Position numbers and translations under genes: made by a program
The notes under the pieces: model-generated
What the model was told of the DNA's origin: nothing
What the model saw: the letters and a program-made list of their open reading frames with translations, nothing else
Databases searched by the model: none
Assembly (NCBI GenBank): GCA_023457615.1
Contig: JAEWKY010000338.1
Location: 1-13,229, forward strand
DNA: 13,229 bases
Origin: Actinomycetes bacterium
GTDB taxonomy: Bacteria; Actinomycetota; Actinomycetes; Actinomycetales; Microbacteriaceae
Direction: 5' to 3'
Part shown: piece by piece, positions 1 to 6,629 of the stretch
How positions within the stretch are numbered: position 1 is the stretch's first letter
How the letters are laid out: the number at the start of each line of letters is the position of its first letter

Positions 1-1
1 G

Positions 2-33
2 CGCCGGGGGCGGGTTCCGCGCCGCCCCCGGCG
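2..33 (-). terminator. Strong GC hairpin after the hydratase gene, probable terminator
   Basis: Bases 2-13 and 22-33 are perfect reverse complements (12-bp stem, almost all G/C) with an 8-base loop. The hairpin begins 10 bases past the TGA of the last minus-strand gene, where an operon terminator is expected. The window ends before any U-tract could be seen, so an intrinsic terminator is inferred from the stem and its position. Being symmetrical, it could also serve a convergent gene outside the window. Confidence 0.6.
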
Positions 34-43
34 ACAGCCGGGT

Positions 44-841
44 TCACCTGCGCCAGGCGACGGTGCCGCGCGCGAGCACGCCGCCTCCGGCATCCACCGC
101 CACGAGCTCGGTCGACCCGGCGCGCCCCTCGATCCGGAACGGCCGGTCGACGTAGACGGGCGCGACGGCGGTGAAGCGGAACCCGGCGACGTCGCCCGCG
201 CGGTGGCGGCGCGCGGCGTCGAGCAGCAGGATGCGCGTGAGCGGCCCGTGCACGAGGAGGTCGTCGAGCCGCTCGACCTCGCGCGCCCACGTGCGGTCGT
301 AGTGCACGAGGTGCGTGTTGAAGGTGAGCGCGGAGAAGCGGAACAGCTGCCGGGCGTCGAGCACGACCTGCTCGGACCAGTCCGCGGACTCGGTCGGCGC
401 GGGCTGCACGGGCGCCGCCGGGGCAGCGGGATCGGCGGCCTCGAGGAAGACGTCGTGCCACGTGCTCTCGATCGCGAGCTCGCCGCCGACGCGGTACTCG
501 CGCACGAGGTCGGCGAAGACGAGCCGGCCCGAGCGTCCGCTCTTCTCGACGAGCGCGCCGGCGCGCACCTCCTGCGTCACCTCGTCGCCGAAGCGCAGCG
601 GGCGGTGGAAGATCGTGTCCTCGCCGGCGTACAGGCGGCGGGGCAGGTCGATCTCGGGCAGCACGCCGTCGCGCGCGGGCGTGCCGTCGGCCCGCAGATC
701 GGCGAAGTCAACGTCGAACGGGAAGGTCAGCCCCTCCCAGCCCGGGGGGAGCGCCGCGCCGGGCGTCGGCACCGGGGCGTCGGGTGCGAACGTCGACCTG
801 TAGGCGGCGGCCGTCGCGGTCGCGAGGGTCTCGGTGCGCAT
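44..841 (-). CDS. MaoC/FAS1-like acyl-CoA dehydratase (HTD2 / mesaconyl-C4-CoA hydratase type)
   Basis: A 265-residue protein that by family should reversibly hydrate an enoyl-CoA to a 3-hydroxyacyl-CoA in the cytosol. The N-terminal hotdog half (about residues 10-130) carries the family's LPRRLYAGEDTIFHRPL stretch (66-82). The C-terminal half (about 155-265) has ALTFNTHLVHYDR (171-183), with N175 and H180 spaced like the Asp/His pair of MaoC hydratases, followed by LLVHGPLTRILLL. The length suits the two-hotdog HTD2/mesaconyl-C4-CoA hydratase group. The ATG at 841 is chosen because GGAG lies 6 bases upstream and the preceding lyase stops 13 bases away, so the two are almost certainly cotranscribed. 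Next to HMG-CoA lyase, likely reactions are 3-methylglutaconyl-CoA/HMG-CoA or anhydromevalonyl-CoA/mevalonyl-CoA interconversion. This is inference; a mesaconyl- or itaconyl-type substrate is not excluded. Confidence 0.85.
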   Translation of the reverse strand: MRTETLATATAAAYRSTFAPDAPVPTPGAALPPGWEGLTFPFDVDFADLRADGTPARDGVLPEIDLPRRLYAGEDTIFHRPLRFGDEVTQEVRAGALVEKSGRSGRLVFADLVREYRVGGELAIESTWHDVFLEAADPAAPAAPVQPAPTESADWSEQVVLDARQLFRFSALTFNTHLVHYDRTWAREVERLDDLLVHGPLTRILLLDAARRHRAGDVAGFRFTAVAPVYVDRPFRIEGRAGSTELVAVDAGGGVLARGTVAWRR

Positions 842-854
842 CCTGCTCTCCGTC

Positions 855-1829
855 CTAGGCCACGCCGGCGGCGGTGAGGGCCGCGACGACGCGCGACGGC
901 ACGGGCCGCCCGAGGGTGCGCGACATCCACTGCGACACCCGCACGAGCTGCTCCAGGTCGACGCCGGTCTCGATGCCGAGTCCGTGCAGCATCCAGACGA
1001 GGTCCTCGGTGGCGAGGTTACCGGTGGCGCCCTTCGCGAAGGGGCACCGGCCGAGACCGCCGGCCGAGCTGTCGTACTCGAGCACGCCCGCGCGCAGCCC
1101 GGCCTGCACGTTGCCGAGGGCCTGGCCGTAGGTGTCGTGCAGGTGCAGGGCGAGTCTCTCGCGCGGCACCCCGGCATCGGCGGTGAGCCCGACGACCCGC
1201 TCGACGTGGGCGGGGGTGCCGGTGCCGATCGTGTCGCCGAGCGCGACGGTGCGGGCGCCGGCGGCGAACAGCCGCGCGGCGAGGTGCGCGACGCGATCGT
1301 GTGGCACCGGCCCCTCCCACGGGTCGCCGAACGACATCGAGAGGTAGGCGCGCACCGGGATGCCCTCGCCCGTCGCCTCCGCGATGACCCCCTCGGCGGT
1401 CGCGACGGCATCCTCGAGGGAGTTGTTGAGGTTCGCGCGGGCGAAGCTCTCGCTCGCGCTCGCCACGACGGCCACCTCGCGCATCCCGGCCTCGGCGGCC
1501 CGCTCGAGCCCGCGGAGGTTCGGCACGAGGGCGACGGAGCGCACGCCGTCGAGCGGGCCGAGGGCGCCGACCACCTCCTCGGCGTCGGCGAGCTGCGGGA
1601 TCCAGCGCGGCGGCACGAAGCTCGTCACCTCGACGGCGCCGAGACCGGTCGCGACGAGCCGACGGCAGAACTCGGTCTTGAGCGCGGCCGGGAGGATCTC
1701 CGGCTCGGCCTGCAGTCCGTCGCGCGGACCCACCTCGTAGACCCGCACCGCCGACGGCAGGGCGGCGTCGGCGACCGGCTGCGGCACCGGGTGCCAGCCG
1801 TCGGGGGAGCCGAGGCCGGGCGACGTCAT
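855..1829 (-). CDS. mvaB: Hydroxymethylglutaryl-CoA lyase
   Basis: A 324-residue DRE-TIM metallolyase that by family cleaves (S)-HMG-CoA to acetoacetate and acetyl-CoA (EC 4.1.3.4). Visible features are GPRDGLQ (34-40, active-site R36 and metal ligand D37), EVTSFVPPRWIPQ (67-79), the metal-binding HLHD (H229, H231), and the catalytic-cysteine loop GLGRCPFAKGATGN (C262, N271) followed by ATEDLVWMLHGLGIETGV. Length matches the bacterial family. The residue before C262 is Arg where the classical signature has Gly, and the preceding part reads SAGG rather than SVAG, so a modified substrate range is possible. The ATG at 1829 overlaps the TGA of the upstream reductase by four bases (ATGA), so translation is probably coupled. 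Pairing with a class II reductase reproduces the mvaA-mvaB arrangement of Pseudomonas mevalonii. A related lyase activity, for example on another 3-hydroxy-3-methylacyl-CoA, remains possible. Confidence 0.9.
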   Translation of the reverse strand: MTSPGLGSPDGWHPVPQPVADAALPSAVRVYEVGPRDGLQAEPEILPAALKTEFCRRLVATGLGAVEVTSFVPPRWIPQLADAEEVVGALGPLDGVRSVALVPNLRGLERAAEAGMREVAVVASASESFARANLNNSLEDAVATAEGVIAEATGEGIPVRAYLSMSFGDPWEGPVPHDRVAHLAARLFAAGARTVALGDTIGTGTPAHVERVVGLTADAGVPRERLALHLHDTYGQALGNVQAGLRAGVLEYDSSAGGLGRCPFAKGATGNLATEDLVWMLHGLGIETGVDLEQLVRVSQWMSRTLGRPVPSRVVAALTAAGVA

Positions 1830-3109
1830 CTCGCGGCCCGGAGCTCCGCGAGCACTTCCTCGGCGTACTCGGCGCGCACGCGCTTCGCGGCGACGAGCGC
1901 GGCCGCGACCTGGGCGACCTCGTCGACCGTCGCTCCCGCGGAGGCAGCGACGGTGCGCGCGTGCAGCGTCATGTGACCGCGCTGGATGCCCTCGGCCGAC
2001 AGGGCGCGGAGGGCGGCGAGGTTCTGCGCGAGCCCGACCGCGGCGACGATCTCGGCGAGCTCGCGGGCGGTGCTCACCCCGAGCAGCTTCACGGCGGCCT
2101 GGGCGACCGGATGCGCGCGCGTCGCGCCGCCGACGAGCCCGACCGCGAGCGGGAGCTCCATCGTGCCGACGAGGTGGCCGTCGGGGGTCTCCTCGTAGTG
2201 GGACAGCGCGGTGTACCGGCCGTCGAGCACGGCGTGCGAGTGGGCTCCCGACTCGACGGCGCGGGTGTCGTTGCCGGTGGCGAGCACGACGGCGGTGATG
2301 CCGTTCATGATGCCCTTGTTGTGCGTGGCCGCGCGGTAGGGGTCGGCCTCGGCGAAGGCGCTCGCGTGCACGATGTCGCGCACGACCTCGGCCCCGCCGA
2401 GCAGCTCGCCGTCGAAGACCGCGCGCACTCGGGTGAGGCGCTGGTCGGCCTTGTTGCTGAGGATGCGCAGCAGCGACCGTCCGCCGGCGAGCTCCCCGAC
2501 GCGCGGCGCGAGCGCCTCGGCCATCGTGTTGACCGCGTTGGCGCCCATGGCATCCCGCACGTCGACGTGGAGGTGGGCGACGAGGTGCACGCCGGTGCGG
2601 GTCGGGAGCACTCGCACGCGCAGGTCGAGCGGGCCGCCGCCGAGGCTCACGAGCATCGGATCCTGCGCGGCGGCGAGGTCGAGCAGCTCGTCCCTGGCCT
2701 CGAGCAGGCGCAGACGCCCGGCCTCGGGGTCGAGGACATCCACCACCTGGATCTGGGCGATCATGACCTCGCCCGTCGTCGAGGTCGAGAAGCCGCCGTG
2801 CTCGCGCGCCATGCGGGCGGCGTTGGAGGCCGCGGCGACGACGCTCGGCTCCTCGGTCGCCATCGGCACGAGGTGGTCGCGGCCGTTGATCGTGAAGTTC
2901 GTGGCGATCCCGACCGGGATGCCGATGAGCCCGATGACGTTCTCGATGAGGTGGTCGGCCTGCTCGAGCGCGAGGCCGGCACCCGGGTCGAGCGCGGCGA
3001 GCACGTCCGCGTCGAGCCCGGCGGCCTCCGCGACGCGCTGCCGCCGCTCGAGGGGGGAGGAGTCCTTCAACCCCGACAGTCGGCTGTTCGTCGGCACTGC
3101 TGCTCCCAT
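1826..3109 (-). CDS. mvaA: Hydroxymethylglutaryl-CoA reductase, class II (degradative type)
   Basis: A 427-residue class II HMG-CoA reductase, essentially the length of the P. mevalonii enzyme. In the catabolic direction it oxidises mevalonate plus CoA to HMG-CoA with NAD+. Family landmarks are MATEEPSVVAA (83-93, catalytic Glu), HVDVRDAMGANAVNTM (181-196), HNKGIMNG (263-270, catalytic K265), ATGNDTRAVE (277-286, catalytic D281) and GHMTLHAR (378-385, catalytic H379). K265, D281 and H379 keep the spacing of K267, D283 and H381 in P. mevalonii. No membrane anchor is present, as expected for class II. It overlaps the lyase start by ATGA. The ATG at 3109 has only a poor ribosome site; GTG at 3097 (codon 5) is preceded by GGGAG at good spacing and is a real alternative. 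An in-frame stop at 3146-3148 rules out anything longer. Degradation is favoured over biosynthesis because a lyase follows and no mevalonate kinase or HMG-CoA synthase gene is nearby. Confidence 0.93.
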   Translation of the reverse strand: MGAAVPTNSRLSGLKDSSPLERRQRVAEAAGLDADVLAALDPGAGLALEQADHLIENVIGLIGIPVGIATNFTINGRDHLVPMATEEPSVVAAASNAARMAREHGGFSTSTTGEVMIAQIQVVDVLDPEAGRLRLLEARDELLDLAAAQDPMLVSLGGGPLDLRVRVLPTRTGVHLVAHLHVDVRDAMGANAVNTMAEALAPRVGELAGGRSLLRILSNKADQRLTRVRAVFDGELLGGAEVVRDIVHASAFAEADPYRAATHNKGIMNGITAVVLATGNDTRAVESGAHSHAVLDGRYTALSHYEETPDGHLVGTMELPLAVGLVGGATRAHPVAQAAVKLLGVSTARELAEIVAAVGLAQNLAALRALSAEGIQRGHMTLHARTVAASAGATVDEVAQVAAALVAAKRVRAEYAEEVLAELRAAR

Positions 3110-3316
3110 CGCTCGCGGCCGGCGCGCTCGCTGGCGCGTCGGACTTCATCCTGACGAACCGCGCCCGGCGCGCGTATGGACGCATCCCCCACGCTCGGCG
3201 GAAGAGTGTGTGGGTTCTACCCGCGGTGTCGCGATCCGAGGACCGGGCGCGTGACCCGCCGCCGACACGCCGGGCGAACCCCCGGCCGTCACGGAAACGC
3301 GACAGGAGCCGACGGC
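3110..3316. other. Intergenic region upstream of the reductase-lyase-hydratase genes
   Basis: This 207-base gap between the regulator's stop and the reductase start should hold the regulator's 3' end and possibly a promoter for the catabolic genes. I find no TANNNT -10 element on the minus strand and no convincing -35, so the three genes may instead be read through from the regulator. A 13-bp palindrome CGCGCCCGGCGCG (3160-3172) is present but unremarkable in DNA this GC-rich. A short out-of-frame ATG at 3149 with AGGA just before it opens only into a shadow frame. Confidence 0.5.
3269..3286 (-). terminator. Possible weak hairpin terminator after the regulator gene
   Basis: GCCGGG (3269-3274) and CCCGGC (3281-3286) form a 6-bp stem with a 6-base loop, about 30 bases past the regulator's TGA. 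No U-tract follows on the minus strand. Such stems arise easily by chance at this base composition, so read-through into the reductase gene remains plausible. Confidence 0.25.
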
Positions 3317-5233
3317 TCAGCCGGGAAGCCCGGCGCCCGTGGGGCGGAGGAGTCGCTCGCGGAGGTCGTCGAGGCGCACCGCGATGCCGATCCGGAACAG
3401 CCGCTCGTCGTCGCGCCAGTCGTCGCCGAGCACCCGGTCCAGCCGCTCGAGCCGCTGCAGGATCGTGTTGGTGTGGAAGTTGAGCGCGCGCGCGGTGCGG
3501 GTCGGGCTCGCGTTGTTGCGCACGAAGGCCCGCAACGTGCCGAGCAGGTCGGTGCCGCGCTCGGCGTCGTAGCCGCGCACCGCCCCGATCGTGTCGCGGA
3601 GGAACCCGGCGAGGGTGCGGGCGTCGGTGTCGAGCACGGCCGAGTACGGCAGGTAGTCGTCGGTGCTCGTCGTGAGGTCGTCGATCTCGAGCGCGGCCAG
3701 CAGGCGCGCGGTGCGCATCGCGACCGTGAACGCCGCGGGGAGGGCGCCGGGGGAGAGCGGCGGCACGACCGCGAGCACCGGCCGCTGGATGGCGTGGGCC
3801 ACCCGGGTGCGGAACTGCTCGGGGTCGACCGCGAGCCGCGCCGCCGGATAGGCCGCCACGACGAAGCCGCGGTACTCGCCGACGAGGGCGCGGTCGTCGA
3901 GGAACGGTCCGATCGCCCGCGCGGCGGCCGTGCGGTGCTCGCCGGGCACGGCGAACAGCAGCAGCCCGTCGAGGTCGTCGAGCGCGATGCCGAGGCGACG
4001 GGCCCGGCGCTCGACATCGGCGCGTCGCTCGGGGACGTCGTCGAGCAGGTCGGCGACGAGCTCGCTCTGCACCCGATGGTCGGCGCCGGCGACGGCCTCC
4101 TGCTGGAGCGCGAGCAGGGCGCCGACCTGCGCCGCGCGCTCGATCGTGCGCCGGTCGACCGCGCCGAGCTCGAACTCGCCGTCGCCGAGCAGGATCGCGC
4201 CGAAGTCCTGGGCGCCTGCCGTGATCGCGGCGACGTCGCGGATGCCGCCCGCGTCGAGCGGCACGCAGTGGCCCGACCGTCGGCTCTCCTCGATCGCATC
4301 GCGTGCGGGCTCGGGGAGTGCGAGCATCCCGGGGGCGAGCGGCAGCCCCGCGGCCGCGAGCACCTGCTCGCGCGCGTCGATGATCGCGACCGTGCGGCCG
4401 AGCGCCTGCGCGAGGGTCTCGGCGACGGGCGAGAAGCCGCCGCCCGCGAGCACCGCGTGCACGAGCTCCTGGTGCACGGTGTTGGCGCGGTCGCGCTCCG
4501 AGATGTGGCCCGTGAGCCGCTCGAGCGCGCGTCGCGTCTCGTCCTCCGAGGCCCGCAGGGCGCTCAGCGTCTGCGCGGTCTGCAGCACGACGGAGGCGTG
4601 GTCGGCGAGGGCCGAGAGCAGCGCGATCTCCTCGGGCGCGAAGGCGTAGGTCTCGCGGTTCGCCACGAAGAGCACGCCGAGCACGTCGTCGCCGGAGAGC
4701 ATCGGCACCCCGAGCAGCGAGACGAGGCCCTCGGCCGCGACCGCGTCGTCGATGCCCCGGTCGTGGCGGTCCTGCTGATAGGCCGCGTACTCGGCGACCC
4801 ACTGCGGCGTGCGGGTCTCCACGACGACGCTCGCGAGGCCGCGACCGGGCGGCACGCGCAGGTGCTGGAACTCCGCGCTCACCGATCCGCTCGTGACCCG
4901 CACCCGCAGCTCGCGGGTCGCGGCGTCGAACTCGGACAGGTAGGTGACGTCGACGCCCATCATCTCGTGGGCCCGCTCGACCAGGCGGGTCAGCACGGCG
5001 TCGTCGTCGCGCAGCTCGGCGAGCTCGCGGGCGCTCGAGAAGAGCGCGGACAGCTCGTGCTCGCGGCGACGCAGGCGGGTGTGCTCGAACCGCGCGCGGT
5101 GCACGTGCTCGGCCAGCTCGGCCGCCCGCGCCGCGTCGAGACCGAGACCGTCGAGCGCGTCGCCGGCCGAGGCCGGGCCGACGATCGCGTCGATGAGGGC
5201 GATGATCGCGGTCGCCCGCTCGTCGTCCGCCAC
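3317..5233 (-). CDS. GAF-domain PucR/CdaR-type transcriptional regulator
   Basis: A 638-residue cytosolic one-component regulator. Residues about 1-70 are helical and charged. A GAF sensor domain spans about 70-220, including EGLVSLLGVPMLSGDDVLGV (168-187) and the closing helix LSALADHASVVLQTAQ (206-221). A second sensor-like region covers about 250-380, a CdaR/PucR central region about 385-540, and the PucR C-terminal helix-turn-helix about 565-632 (NNASPTRTARALNFHTNTI at 573-591 is the recognition region). The start is GTG at 5233 because AGGAGG lies 5 bases upstream; the frame is open further up but without a comparable ribosome site. It is divergent from the CoA-transferase gene and lies directly upstream of the reductase cluster, so control of both by an acid or CoA-ester effector is likely but inferred. 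Some PucR-family members activate and others repress, and the sequence does not decide. Confidence 0.88.
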   Translation of the reverse strand: MADDERATAIIALIDAIVGPASAGDALDGLGLDAARAAELAEHVHRARFEHTRLRRREHELSALFSSARELAELRDDDAVLTRLVERAHEMMGVDVTYLSEFDAATRELRVRVTSGSVSAEFQHLRVPPGRGLASVVVETRTPQWVAEYAAYQQDRHDRGIDDAVAAEGLVSLLGVPMLSGDDVLGVLFVANRETYAFAPEEIALLSALADHASVVLQTAQTLSALRASEDETRRALERLTGHISERDRANTVHQELVHAVLAGGGFSPVAETLAQALGRTVAIIDAREQVLAAAGLPLAPGMLALPEPARDAIEESRRSGHCVPLDAGGIRDVAAITAGAQDFGAILLGDGEFELGAVDRRTIERAAQVGALLALQQEAVAGADHRVQSELVADLLDDVPERRADVERRARRLGIALDDLDGLLLFAVPGEHRTAAARAIGPFLDDRALVGEYRGFVVAAYPAARLAVDPEQFRTRVAHAIQRPVLAVVPPLSPGALPAAFTVAMRTARLLAALEIDDLTTSTDDYLPYSAVLDTDARTLAGFLRDTIGAVRGYDAERGTDLLGTLRAFVRNNASPTRTARALNFHTNTILQRLERLDRVLGDDWRDDERLFRIGIAVRLDDLRERLLRPTGAGLPG

Positions 5234-5238
5234 GCGAC

Positions 5239-5244
5239 CCTCCT
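5239..5244 (-). promoter_or_regulatory. Ribosome binding site fixing the regulator's GTG start
   Basis: The minus strand reads AGGAGG here, five bases before GTG (5231-5233). This is the best Shine-Dalgarno match in the window and decides between GTG at 5233 and several ATG codons further upstream in the same frame. Confidence 0.85.
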
Positions 5245-5267
5245 GTCTCCGCTCATCCTGGCCGTGC

Positions 5268-5279
5268 GCACCAGGGTGC
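5268..5279. promoter_or_regulatory. Inverted repeat in the divergent promoter region, candidate operator
   Basis: GCACC (5268-5272) and GGTGC (5275-5279) are a perfect inverted repeat around a 2-base centre, in the 133-base gap between the divergent regulator and CoA-transferase genes. Position suits a binding site for the regulator or another dimeric protein. A looser pair, ATGTGCGG (5283-5290) and CCGTCACAT (5323-5331), brackets the rest of the gap. No second copy of the repeat is seen upstream of the reductase gene, which weakens the case. Confidence 0.3.
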
Positions 5280-5354
5280 ATCATGTGCGGTTCCGGTATC
5301 AAGTGCGGCGATCGGTGTGCGACCGTCACATGCCCGGTCGCGCGGCTCCCGCCG

Positions 5355-5360
5355 TAGCGT
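5355..5360 (+). promoter_or_regulatory. -10 element (TAGCGT) of a probable leaderless promoter
   Basis: TAGCGT fits the actinobacterial TANNNT -10 consensus and ends six bases before the GTG start of the CoA-transferase gene at 5367. Transcription would then begin at, or next to, the first base of the start codon. No Shine-Dalgarno sequence precedes that GTG, which agrees with a leaderless mRNA. No clear -35 hexamer is visible at the usual distance. Confidence 0.55.
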
Positions 5361-5366
5361 GGTCGC

Positions 5367-6629
5367 GTGAGCGACATCGATCCGTCCGCCCTCGCGGGAC
5401 TTCCCGGCCTGCCGACGAGCCCCGGGGCGCTCGCCGGGGTCGTCGTGCTCGATCTCTCCCGCGTGCTTGCCGGCCCGTACTGCGGCAAGATGCTCGCCGA
5501 CTTCGGCGCGACGGTCATCAAGGTCGAGAACCCCCGGGATGCCGACGTCTCGCGCGGCTTCCCGCCCTACGTGTCGGCCGAGGACGGCGAGGGCGAGCTC
5601 AGCGGCTACTACGCGCAGTACAACAACGGCAAGATCGCGATCACGCTCGACTTCGCGACCGAGGGCGGCAAGCAGGCGCTGCGCGATCTCGTGAGGAGCG
5701 CCGACATCCTGCTCGAGAACTTCCGCCCGGGCACGATGGCCAAGCTCGGACTCTCCTACGAGGAGCTCGCGGCGATCAACCCGCGCCTGGTCTACACCGC
5801 GATCTCGGGCTACGGGCAGACGGGCTCGCGCAGCCGGCGGCCGGCGTTCGACTCGACCGCCCAGGCCGCGGGCGGACTGTGGTCGATGACGGGCGAGCCG
5901 GGCGAGGTGCCGCTGCGCGTCGGCGTCACGATCGGCGATCTCGCCGCGACGCTCTTCGGCATCACGGGCACGTTGCTCGCTTTGCGGCACGCCGAGCGGA
6001 CCGGGCAGGGCCAGCTCGTCGACGTCGCGCAGGTCGACAGCGTGATCGCGCTCACCGAGAACGCCGTCGTCGACTACACGGTCGCGGGCAAGGTCGCGAC
6101 GCCGTCGGGCAACGCGCACGCCTGGGTGCGGCCGTACGAGCTCTTCCCGTGCCGGGGAGGACACGTCTTCTTCGGCGCCTACACCGACAAGCTGTGGCGC
6201 GACGCGTGCGTCGTGTTCGGCACCCCCGAGCTCGCCGACGACCCCGAGATCGACACGATGCGCAAGCGCTTCGACGAGCAGACCTACCACCGCCGGGTGC
6301 GACCGATCGTGCTCGACTGGCTCGCGCCGTACACGGGCGCCGAGCTCGAGGCTCTCGCGAGCGACAAGCTGCCGATCACCCTCGTGCGCTCGATCGACCA
6401 GGTCGTCGACGACCCCGGCACCGCCGAGCGCGAGATGGTCGTCACCCTCGACCAGCCGGGCTTCGGCCCGCTGCGCGTCTTCGGGCAGCCGATCAAGCTC
6501 GGTGCGACGCCCGCCGACCCGACCCGCCCGGCCCCGGCCTTCGGCGCGAACACCGACGCCGTGCTCGCCGGCGTCGCCGGTTACGACGCCGCGAGGATCG
6601 CGGAGCTGCGGGCCGAGGGCGCGATCTGA
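5367..6629 (+). CDS. Class III CoA-transferase (CaiB/BaiF family)
   Basis: A 420-residue enzyme that by family moves CoA between a donor acyl-CoA and a free carboxylic acid through an aspartyl-CoA thioester. The N-terminal Rossmann part shows VVVLDLSRVLAGPY (25-38) and ADFGATVIKVENP (44-56). ENFRPGTMAKLGLSYEEL (117-134) and GYGQTG (148-153) follow. The likely catalytic residue is D191 in VGVTIGDLAATLFG. Length is normal for the family. The GTG at 5367 is chosen because it lies at the likely transcription start and directly precedes the conserved N-terminus. Its stop overlaps the next gene's ATG (TGATG), so the amidohydrolase is translationally coupled. Donor and acceptor cannot be read from sequence. 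Context suggests a C5-C6 branched acid such as 3-methylglutaconate, HMG, mevalonate or anhydromevalonate; formyl-CoA:oxalate, carnitine or itaconate transferases are family alternatives that fit the neighbours less well. Confidence 0.9.
   Translation: MSDIDPSALAGLPGLPTSPGALAGVVVLDLSRVLAGPYCGKMLADFGATVIKVENPRDADVSRGFPPYVSAEDGEGELSGYYAQYNNGKIAITLDFATEGGKQALRDLVRSADILLENFRPGTMAKLGLSYEELAAINPRLVYTAISGYGQTGSRSRRPAFDSTAQAAGGLWSMTGEPGEVPLRVGVTIGDLAATLFGITGTLLALRHAERTGQGQLVDVAQVDSVIALTENAVVDYTVAGKVATPSGNAHAWVRPYELFPCRGGHVFFGAYTDKLWRDACVVFGTPELADDPEIDTMRKRFDEQTYHRRVRPIVLDWLAPYTGAELEALASDKLPITLVRSIDQVVDDPGTAEREMVVTLDQPGFGPLRVFGQPIKLGATPADPTRPAPAFGANTDAVLAGVAGYDAARIAELRAEGAI

Noticed and set aside
834..1976. 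A plus-strand open frame of 380 codons opposite the lyase
   Set aside because: It is an antisense shadow; the opposite strand codes for a protein with complete catalytic motifs.
3126..3149. Short frame starting at ATG 3149 on the minus strand with AGGA just upstream, possible leader peptide
   Set aside because: The frame does not stop before the reductase but continues as a shadow frame far into it, so it does not behave as a leader peptide.
855..4802. A 1315-codon minus-strand open frame running through lyase, reductase and regulator
   Set aside because: Only its last 324 codons (the lyase) have family motifs; the rest is Arg/Ala-rich shadow translation of GC-rich genes in another frame.
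3286..5331. Shared word CCGTCAC in both regulator-flanking gaps (3286-3292 and 5323-5329) as a regulator half-site
   Set aside because: A single 7-base match between two GC-rich gaps is close to chance and neither copy sits in a convincing symmetrical site beyond a short palindrome.
44..6629. Itaconate degradation set (CoA-transferase, hydratase, citramalyl-CoA lyase)
   Set aside because: Transferase and hydratase types would fit, but the lyase is of the HMG-CoA lyase family with its cysteine loop rather than CitE-like, and a class II HMG-CoA reductase has no role in that pathway. Kept only as an alternative for the hydratase.
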